Origin: DATADF01 sp046263155
GTDB taxonomy: Bacteria > Actinomycetota > CADDZG01 > WHSQ01
Direction: 5' to 3'
DNA length: 11,318 nt
Assembly: GCA_046263155.1 (NCBI GenBank)
Contig: JBHELF010000079.1
Coordinates: 1 to 11,318 of the forward strand
Positions within the stretch are counted from its first letter, which is position 1, and each line of letters starts with the position of its first letter. The notes beneath the pieces were generated by a model, which was given only the letters and a program-made list of their open reading frames with translations, did no database searches and was not told the origin of the DNA. Below are positions 7,151 through 11,318 of this stretch, piece by piece. Position numbers and translations under genes: made by a program.

Positions 7151-7281
7151 GTAGGAGATGTCTAAGGCCCTCTGTACTCAACCTCTCGTTACTTAAGCCG
7201 CGAGACTAGCCCTCCGAATCACGCCCGAGACTGAATGTCTACTCATCAGGTGCGCTCCAAGCTGGACAGATTTCTATCTCT

Positions 7282-8922
7282 GTGAAGAATGACGACATGC
7301 ATCAAGGAAACTGCACGATCAAGAAACCGTCACAACCGGAGGCTTGGGTGAGGCGCGCCCTTGTCGCTGGGATCACGGGACTTGGGATGGGGGTCCACGT
7401 GATAGTGGGCCCGCTGGGGGCGCACGCGGCGACGGCTTCGGGGTCGCCTCACGCCGGGATCCAGGATGCCACCGTGGTCGCGGTCGTCGACTTCAATTTC
7501 CTTCCCTATCACTGGGACTTCCTCGGGTCGAAGATGCCTCAGGCAACGGATGACGTGGCGACCAACGACCTACCACTCGGCCAGTCGCCGGACAAATGGT
7601 TGCCGGGCTTCCCCGATCCCAAGAAGGCCTTCGCCTCGTATGAACGACTCGATCTGACACTCGAAGAGAAGAACGCGGGCAAACCGATCCATGCGCTTGT
7701 CGCGTCCGATCGCGCCAAGTGGAATGAGGTCCAGAGCAGTACTTACGACGATGTCAACTACTACTGGGTGCCTGGCACCAAGGTCATCGGTGCCATTGAA
7801 TTTGGAAACGAACACCTCGTCGGAGCACCAAGAGACCACGGTGTTGGCGTGACAAGCGTGTCGGTCGGCAATATCCATGGCACCTGTCCAGAGTGTTTAC
7901 TCGTCTTCATCAACCTCGGCAATTCGAGCGAGGCCGCCGCCTTGAGATGGGCTATGTCTCAGCCGTGGATCGATGTCGTTACGAATTCATATGGCCACGG
8001 GGTAGCAAAGATCTATTCCGGACCAGGGGTCGAAGAGTCCCGAGCCGCGAGCGTGCGGGGCCAGACAATCTTCTTCTCCGGTGGCAATGGCGTCGACGAC
8101 ACGTTCACGGTGCCGAACAGCACTTATCACTCCTCGGAGAAGGGACCGGACTGGATCGTGACTGTTGGCGGGGTCACCTCTGGTCGCGACAACTATTACG
8201 GTGATTCCTCCCGGCCCGAACACGGCTCCTATACCGGGACGGGCAAACCCGTGGACTTGGCCGGAATCGCAGACGACTATCCATCCGCGTACGACGCGCT
8301 GACCGTTGGCGCCACCGGAGAGGACGGCTTCGACGGGACGTCGAACGCGGCCCCCACAGTGGCGGGGATATACGCGCGTGCGCTGTACCACGCGCGCCGC
8401 GAGCTTAAAGGCCCGAGCCGAATCCAACGAGGCGGCACGATCGCGTATGGCCGTCGGTATCGATGTGGAGAGGCTCGACCGGATTGCGAGCTACGCGATG
8501 GCGTCCTCAATGCGACCGAACTTCGCAATCGCCTCTTCCGTGGTGCGGTGCATTCTTCCGTGGGTCTCACGTCGTATCTGGGCGGTCAGCTTCCACCGCT
8601 CGGAGAAGACGAGTACATGAGCGAGGGACACGGGACATTCGCAGCGCGAGAGAGTGCCGACGAGGAGCTGTGGTTGGAGGAGTTCGAGAGGATCATCGGC
8701 CCCCCTCGAGGGGCGGGCCGAGGAGTTGGAGCGTCCACCCGGCGAAAGGGACTGGATGATCGTCGATTCGTATTGCCGTCAGCAGATATGGGGCATATGG
8801 AAGGACGGGTATTACCTCGACGGCGAGACCGCCTTGCCCGGAGCGTCGCCGAACTTCCCGGTCCGGTCGCTGCTCGAGGAGATTTGCCTCTTCTTCTGAC
8901 GGTCAGCCTCCCGACGCTCTAA
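7282..8922 (+). CDS. Secreted S8-type serine protease with long Asp-His insert; probable 3' frameshift
   Basis: A 546-residue reading with the S8 catalytic residues: D70 (VVAVVDFNF), H186 (RDHGVGVTS), oxyanion N269 (FFSGGNG) and S354 (DGTSNAAPTVAG). A twin-Arg-containing N-terminus followed by a hydrophobic stretch (about 24-50, ending GAHAA) acts as a signal peptide. The Asp-to-His distance of 116 residues is much longer than the usual 30-40. The frame is protein-like to about residue 472, then becomes Arg/Pro/Gly-rich. From 8699 the next frame reads PLEGRAEELERPPGERDW, WGIWKDGYYLDGE and EEICLFF before a TGA at 8897-8899. Removing one base from the C6 run at 8700-8705 joins the two, giving about 538 residues. 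The start is GTG 7282 or in-frame ATG 7297; neither has a good Shine-Dalgarno. Confidence 0.85.
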   Translation: MKNDDMHQGNCTIKKPSQPEAWVRRALVAGITGLGMGVHVIVGPLGAHAATASGSPHAGIQDATVVAVVDFNFLPYHWDFLGSKMPQATDDVATNDLPLGQSPDKWLPGFPDPKKAFASYERLDLTLEEKNAGKPIHALVASDRAKWNEVQSSTYDDVNYYWVPGTKVIGAIEFGNEHLVGAPRDHGVGVTSVSVGNIHGTCPECLLVFINLGNSSEAAALRWAMSQPWIDVVTNSYGHGVAKIYSGPGVEESRAASVRGQTIFFSGGNGVDDTFTVPNSTYHSSEKGPDWIVTVGGVTSGRDNYYGDSSRPEHGSYTGTGKPVDLAGIADDYPSAYDALTVGATGEDGFDGTSNAAPTVAGIYARALYHARRELKGPSRIQRGGTIAYGRRYRCGEARPDCELRDGVLNATELRNRLFRGAVHSSVGLTSYLGGQLPPLGEDEYMSEGHGTFAARESADEELWLEEFERIIGPPRGAGRGVGASTRRKGLDDRRFVLPSADMGHMEGRVLPRRRDRLARSVAELPGPVAARGDLPLLLTVSLPTL

Positions 8923-8925
8923 CGT

Positions 8926-8938
8926 GGACAAGACGAGC
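8926..8938 (+). repeat. 13-bp direct repeat, copy 2
   Basis: GGACAAGACGAGC is identical to 4206-4218 and in the same orientation. Both copies lie in intergenic DNA beside a copy or half-copy of the 23-nt palindrome. Here it ends 3 nt before the palindrome at 8942. Confidence 0.6.
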
Positions 8939-8941
8939 CTG

Positions 8942-8964
8942 GTACCGGATTGGAAGTCCGATGC
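8942..8964. repeat. 23-nt palindrome, copy 3
   Basis: GTACCGGATT (8942-8951), then GGAAG, then TCCGATGC (8957-8964). The left outer arm differs at two positions from the family form. It lies in the 66-nt gap between two convergent stop codons (8922 and 8989). Confidence 0.7.
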
Positions 8965-8988
8965 CTAGCCGGACGTCGAAGCGGAGGT

Positions 8989-9486
8989 TCAGCCGAGCCG
9001 GGTCCTGCCGTCAGACGACACGATGAGAGTCTTAGCGGGCCGAATCGGATAGTCCTCAGGCTTGATATCAGCGCAGTCAGCGCTAGCTGAGATCTCCCAG
9101 ACCTCATTTCCGCTGTCCGGGTGTGCTACCAGACGATGGTCATAGGGCAACACGCGGTTGCAGTCGATGGTCTTTAAAGCTTGTTCGGCCAGTCTGACAG
9201 CCTCTTCCCAGGACCGTGTGTCCACAATCACTTTCCAAGGAGTAGGGACGCGTCCCCGTTCTCTAAGCCATTCGAGAGTCTGCTCACGTTGCCCTGGGAA
9301 AACCTCATCCTCCATGTGACAGGGGATAGCCAAAGGCGGTGTAAGTGAGCCTTGCACATGGAGGTTTAGGAGGTGGCCCATATCAGTCGTCCAACTGAAT
9401 CGCGCGATTTCGAGCAGTTCGCGCCAGACGAAATTGAGCTGCCCACTCTGCCAGTAACGCCTGATCACTCTGAACTGCTTTTCCAA
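8989..9486 (-). CDS. Hypothetical protein, 165 residues
   Basis: I do not recognise the family. The reading starts at TTG 9486 (EKQFRVIRRYW) in a frame that opens 18 nt earlier, with no clear Shine-Dalgarno. The protein is soluble and Trp-rich. It has an N-terminal helix (LNFVWRELLEIARF, 18-31), a Pro-rich middle with a stretch HMEDEVFPGQREQTLEWLRE, a helix WEEAVRLAEQALKTI (93-107), and a beta-like C-terminus containing NEVWEISASADCAD and YPIRPAKTLIVS. Composition and the balanced charged/hydrophobic pattern argue for a real gene rather than a shadow. It is divergent from the unknown gene at 9598 and convergent with the S8 protease gene. Alternative internal starts (GTG at residue 7, ATG at residue 36) cannot be excluded. 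Confidence 0.6.
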   Translation of the reverse strand: MEKQFRVIRRYWQSGQLNFVWRELLEIARFSWTTDMGHLLNLHVQGSLTPPLAIPCHMEDEVFPGQREQTLEWLRERGRVPTPWKVIVDTRSWEEAVRLAEQALKTIDCNRVLPYDHRLVAHPDSGNEVWEISASADCADIKPEDYPIRPAKTLIVSSDGRTRLG

Positions 9487-9597
9487 ACCAGATTGGCTGG
9501 ACTAGTCACGCAGGCATTTTCCGGCCTCAAGATGAACCGGGAGATTTCTTGTCGACGGCATTGAATATGTCGCTGGCTCGTCTTTGCGATAAGTCAG

Positions 9598-10026
9598 TTG
9601 AAGAGTATTGGGGCGATATCAGCGCATCGGGCTCGGCGACGTCAGCCCAGCGCTTTCTGGCTGTTGATTGCTACAAGCCGGATGGAGTCGTTCATAAACG
9701 CTTTGCATAGGGCCTTGGTGACAGCCGAGGCAATAAGACGTAGAGGGCTCCCCCTTCAAGTCGAGAAGGCAGAGTTGCCAAGCCGCACTGACAGATACAG
9801 ATTGAGGTCAATACGAGACCAGATCGAGCACATGGACGAAAGCTTGCGGAAGGGGCGAATTCATCCAGGCGATCCCACAATGATTCTCCTGAACCGGCAC
9901 TCGGTGGAACTCGGTGTTAGCGAAATCGGCTATGACGAGTTGGTGTGGTGGACCTGCCAAGCGTGTGATCTCGTGACTCGAATGCGACTTACCGAAGCGA
10001 CGCCCCATAGCGAGCCGAATTCGTGA
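9598..10026 (+). CDS. Hypothetical helical protein, 5' part probably out of frame
   Basis: I do not recognise the family. From ATG 9682 the frame reads as a convincing, mostly helical protein: MESFINALHRALVTAEAIRR, then RYRLRSIRDQIEHMDESLRK, then GYDELVWWTCQACDLVTRMR, ending at 10026. The upstream part of this same frame, from TTG 9598, is Arg/Ser-rich (HRARRRQPSAF) and looks wrong. The neighbouring frame from about 9549-9567 reads MSLARLCDKSVEEYWGD, then SAQRFLAVDCYK, and would run into MESFIN if one base were removed at about 9677 (AAGCCGG). Either the gene carries a one-base insertion, or it starts at 9682, where no Shine-Dalgarno is visible. It precedes the small membrane protein by 25 nt, so the two may share a transcript. 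Confidence 0.5.
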   Translation: MKSIGAISAHRARRRQPSAFWLLIATSRMESFINALHRALVTAEAIRRRGLPLQVEKAELPSRTDRYRLRSIRDQIEHMDESLRKGRIHPGDPTMILLNRHSVELGVSEIGYDELVWWTCQACDLVTRMRLTEATPHSEPNS

Positions 10027-10051
10027 CGTTGAACTTTGATCGGCAACGGTT

Positions 10052-10378
10052 ATGAACTTAAGAGGCTTGGGCTCTCTGCTAGGCAACTTGTTCGTCGGAG
10101 CCCTTTTCCTGTTTGGTCTCTATATCTTCGGAATCTCAGTTGCTGCCGTGTTTTTGTTCGCCCGAAATTTGTGTGGTGATGGCTGCGGGCGCGATTCTCT
10201 CGTGCTTGCAAGCGTCGCAACGTTTCTCTCCATCGGGTTCTTCGGGACGGCTGTGTTTTGTCGTCGAAAGCGATATAGCTGGTGGCCAGAAACGGTCGTC
10301 AATTTGATGATTTATGCGTGGCTGTTGGGTCTGCCGACCTTCTTTTTCGTGGTGCTCATCGCGTCGGGGCCGCCGTGA
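10052..10378 (+). CDS. Small integral membrane protein, three helices
   Basis: A 108-residue protein of unknown family with three clear transmembrane segments: about 12-37 (NLFVGALFLFGLYIFGISVA), 49-70 and 82-104. A Cys-rich loop, NLCGDGCGRD (39-48), joins the first two, and a basic-aromatic loop RRKRYSWWPE (71-80) joins the last two. The positive-inside rule puts the RRKR loop in the cytoplasm and the CGDGC loop outside. The start is ATG 10052; no strong Shine-Dalgarno is visible. It follows the hypothetical gene ending at 10026 by 25 nt. The two Cys of the loop could pair or bind metal, which is speculation. Confidence 0.65.
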   Translation: MNLRGLGSLLGNLFVGALFLFGLYIFGISVAAVFLFARNLCGDGCGRDSLVLASVATFLSIGFFGTAVFCRRKRYSWWPETVVNLMIYAWLLGLPTFFFVVLIASGPP

Positions 10379-10465
10379 TCCGTATCGGATGATCCAAAGC
10401 AACGCGGATGGGCCTTCGAGGGTGATGTTTCATCAGGCGCAAAAGCCAAGCTTAATGGGGGGCCT

Positions 10466-10488
10466 GCATCGGATTGTGGATCGGATGC
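10466..10488. repeat. 23-nt palindrome, copy 4
   Basis: GCATCGGATT (10466-10475), centre GTGG, then ATCGGATGC (10480-10488). The arms pair as GCATC/GATGC and GAT/ATC with a symmetric G-G mismatch. It begins 5 nt after the TAA stop of the minus-strand gene at 10494 and 88 nt after the stop of the plus-strand membrane-protein gene. Confidence 0.7.
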
Positions 10489-10493
10489 CGAAT

Positions 10494-10691
10494 TTATCGG
10501 GTTCGCGGGTGGCGCCGTAGGAGGCGGCGCTCTTCAGGAGTCGTCCCCTTACCGGCAGCTACTACATAGGAGCCGCCGGTTGGCTTAGGAGCCACGTAGC
10601 GGATGCGAGAATCCTGCGGTTCTCTCGGGAGATCGCGCTCAGTACCGGTCGAGTCGACATCCTTCCTAGCCACTGGTTTGTCCTCCATCAT
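10494..10691 (-). CDS. Short hypothetical protein overlapping the DUF3467 gene
   Basis: A 65-residue reading starting at tandem ATG codons (10691 and 10688) and overlapping the 3' end of the DUF3467 gene by about 26 nt. GGAAG just upstream could serve as a Shine-Dalgarno for the second ATG. The protein is polar and basic: KPVARKDVDSTGTERDLPRE, then RIRYVAPKPTGGSYVVAAGK, then an Arg-rich tail (EERRLLRRHPRTR). No family is recognised and it may be disordered. The overlap suggests translational coupling to the upstream gene. It could be a shadow, but its stop lies 5 nt before a palindrome copy, the same position that copies take after other genes here. Confidence 0.45.
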   Translation of the reverse strand: MMEDKPVARKDVDSTGTERDLPREPQDSRIRYVAPKPTGGSYVVAAGKGTTPEERRLLRRHPRTR

Positions 10692-10944
10692 CTTCCGGCT
10701 CTTTGATCTCCCCGAACGTACTTTCGTACCGCGTCATATTGGCATTCAAAGTCCTTAATACTTCGAACATCAATGTTACGGGAAGTCTGACCCTGGACAC
10801 CACGCGGCAGGGGATTCTCAGGCCATCCTCCGTCTCCTGCCTTGGCTGCATCACGGCGAAATCCAGAGTGAATTCGTAAGGCGTATGCCAGACGCCTAGA
10901 AAGTTCGCGTAGGTGCCGCCTTCCAACTCCGGCGGAATCTGCAT
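10666..10944 (-). CDS. DUF3467-family protein, N-terminus probably out of frame
   Basis: The 92-residue reading shows the DUF3467 signature: QIPPELEGGTYANFLGVWHT (2-21), EFTLDFAVMQP, a basic strand VVSRVRLPVTLMFEVL and NANMTRYESTFGEI. Family members are small, probably cytoplasmic proteins of about 90-110 residues with no established function. The signature begins right at the first ATG, so the N-terminus seems clipped. Upstream, ATG 11000 opens a good frame (MARQEDDPRVIDQR) preceded by GGTGGTG, and it would join to THFEMQIPPEL if one base were restored in the AGAGAG tract at 10958-10963. Alternatively an ACG start at 10977, 7 nt after a perfect AGGAGG, would keep the present frame. It lies in a minus-strand series after the coiled-coil paralogue and repeat element B. 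Confidence 0.8.
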   Translation of the reverse strand: MQIPPELEGGTYANFLGVWHTPYEFTLDFAVMQPRQETEDGLRIPCRVVSRVRLPVTLMFEVLRTLNANMTRYESTFGEIKEPEDDGGQTSG

Positions 10945-11019
10945 CTCGAAATGCGTGCTCTCTGGTCGATGACTCGTGGGTCGTCCTCCTGTCTAGCCAT
11001 GGTCACCACCGTAGACAGG

Positions 11020-11102
11020 GGTGTGACACTTTTCGCCTATCAGCACCCAGAGTCAGAAAATCGAAGCTGGGATAGGATTGCCGATCTGATGCGGAGCAGC
11101 TA
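11020..11102 (+). repeat. Composite palindromic element B (short form)
   Basis: Read in the direction of the minus-strand gene it starts at its TAG stop (11102-11100), continues with CTGCTCCGCATC and the palindrome, and ends at TGTCACACC (11028-11020). This repeats the order and both ends of element A at 4152-4257. The interior differs and is about 23 nt shorter. Confidence 0.6.
11070..11092. repeat. 23-nt palindrome, copy 5 (degenerate left arm)
   Basis: GGATAGGATT (11070-11079), then GCCGA, then TCTGATGC (11085-11092). The right arm fits the family; the left outer arm has two changes and pairs poorly. It is 7 nt past the TAG stop of the coiled-coil gene. Confidence 0.6.
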
Positions 11103-11294
11103 GCGCGAGGGGCTAGCGTGCCATTCGAGATGTGCCTGCAGCTGCCCTGCCAGTGCGTCTATGCGCGCGTCGAGGCAGGCCGCCAAGCTATCGATTCGAT
11201 TATTTACTGAATCGATCTTGGCGCCGAGGTACCAGAAGTTGCCAAGCAGCGTCGCAGCTAAAAGACCGATTGCGGTCCAAGCTACCTGCTGCAT
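11100..11294 (-). CDS. Small membrane-anchored coiled-coil protein, paralogue 2
   Basis: About 64 residues: MQQVAWTAIGLLAATLLGNF forms the membrane helix, followed by 11-residue repeats RIDSLAACLDA and RIDALAGQLQA and the end HLEWH. It is clearly homologous to the protein at 4303-4548, in the N-terminal QVAW.AIG, the RID.L.. repeats and QLQAHLE.H. DNA similarity extends upstream (GATGAACATG in both). The family function is unknown to me. Three starts are in frame (TTG 11303, ATG 11300, ATG 11294). GGAG at 11304-11307 is 9 nt from the last and only 3 nt from the second, so 11294 is preferred, matching the arrangement of paralogue 1. The TAG stop is part of repeat element B. Confidence 0.7.
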   Translation of the reverse strand: MQQVAWTAIGLLAATLLGNFWYLGAKIDSVNNRIDSLAACLDARIDALAGQLQAHLEWHASPSR

Positions 11295-11318
11295 GTTCAT
11301 CAACTCCAGTCTACGCGT

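Larger units (their letters stand above)
7002..7281. other. Divergent spacer between secreted-protein genes, 280 bp
   Basis: The spacer lies between the 5' ends of the leftward lysyl-oxidase-like gene and the rightward S8 protease gene, so it should contain promoters for both. Apart from the Shine-Dalgarno at 7008-7015 and one copy of the 23-nt palindrome (7128-7150) I see no firm promoter boxes or RNA gene. The Thr/Ser-rich minor open frames here are not convincing. Confidence 0.55.

Noticed and set aside
7120..7160. tRNA gene or tRNA fragment around the GGACT-CGA-AGTCC hairpin
   Set aside because: The hairpin resembles an anticodon arm, but there is no acceptor stem, D-arm or T-loop GTTCGAAT at the right distances. 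The hairpin is explained by the 23-nt palindrome family.
7987..8427. Minus-strand 146-residue open frame inside the second S8 protease
   Set aside because: Antisense to the catalytic Asn and Ser region; Val/Arg/Gly-rich shadow.
4163..11092. CRISPR array made of the 23-nt palindromes
   Set aside because: The copies are separated by 0.6-3 kb and by genes, not by uniform spacers, and no cas gene is present.

Overview
The window looks like an accessory or low-synteny stretch of an uncultured, moderately GC-rich bacterium. Genes lie on both strands, GTG and TTG starts are common, Shine-Dalgarno sites are strong for some genes and absent for others, and three extracellular enzymes sit close together. 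A DUF3467-type protein, small membrane coiled-coil proteins of the 'QVAW.AIG' type and a lysyl-oxidase-like enzyme would fit a soil actinobacterium or chloroflexus. No rRNA, tRNA or conserved housekeeping operon is present to fix the lineage, so the taxonomic guess is weak.

Layout. 50-973 (-): SrpA-like catalase-family haem protein. 974-1233: non-coding, with a 9-bp hairpin. 1234-4154 (+): a two-gene operon of a membrane-anchored tandem AAA+ ATPase (Cdc48/VCP-like D1 and D2) and a translationally coupled small exported protein. 4303-4548 (+): small membrane coiled-coil protein. 4612-5682 (+): secreted subtilisin-like protease. 5703-7001 (-): secreted lysyl-oxidase-like copper protein, convergent with the protease. 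7002-7281: divergent spacer. 7282-8922 (+): second secreted S8 protease, with a probable frameshift near its 3' end. 8989-9486 (-): unknown protein. 9598-10026 (+): unknown helical protein, probably also frameshifted. 10052-10378 (+): small three-helix membrane protein. 10494-11294 (-): short hypothetical, DUF3467 protein (N-terminus out of frame) and a second copy of the small membrane coiled-coil protein.

The most unusual signal is not a gene. A 23-nt imperfect palindrome, with outer half-sites GCATCGGA and TCCGATGC, occurs five times between 4163 and 11092, always intergenic and always with the same spacing. Four copies lie just beyond stop codons. Two copies share a longer architecture that starts at the TAG stop codon of the preceding gene and ends at a TGTCACACC motif, giving a gene-plus-element layout that resembles cassettes. 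No integron attC core sites were found.

How the genes may work together is mostly inference. The AAA+ protein and its coupled small exported partner form a plausible membrane-associated unfoldase or remodelling unit. The two proteases and the lysyl-oxidase-like protein all act outside the cytoplasm. Three separate reading-frame breaks in 4 kb (about 8700, 9677 and 10960) mean either local gene decay or indel errors in the assembly; read-level data are needed to tell these apart.
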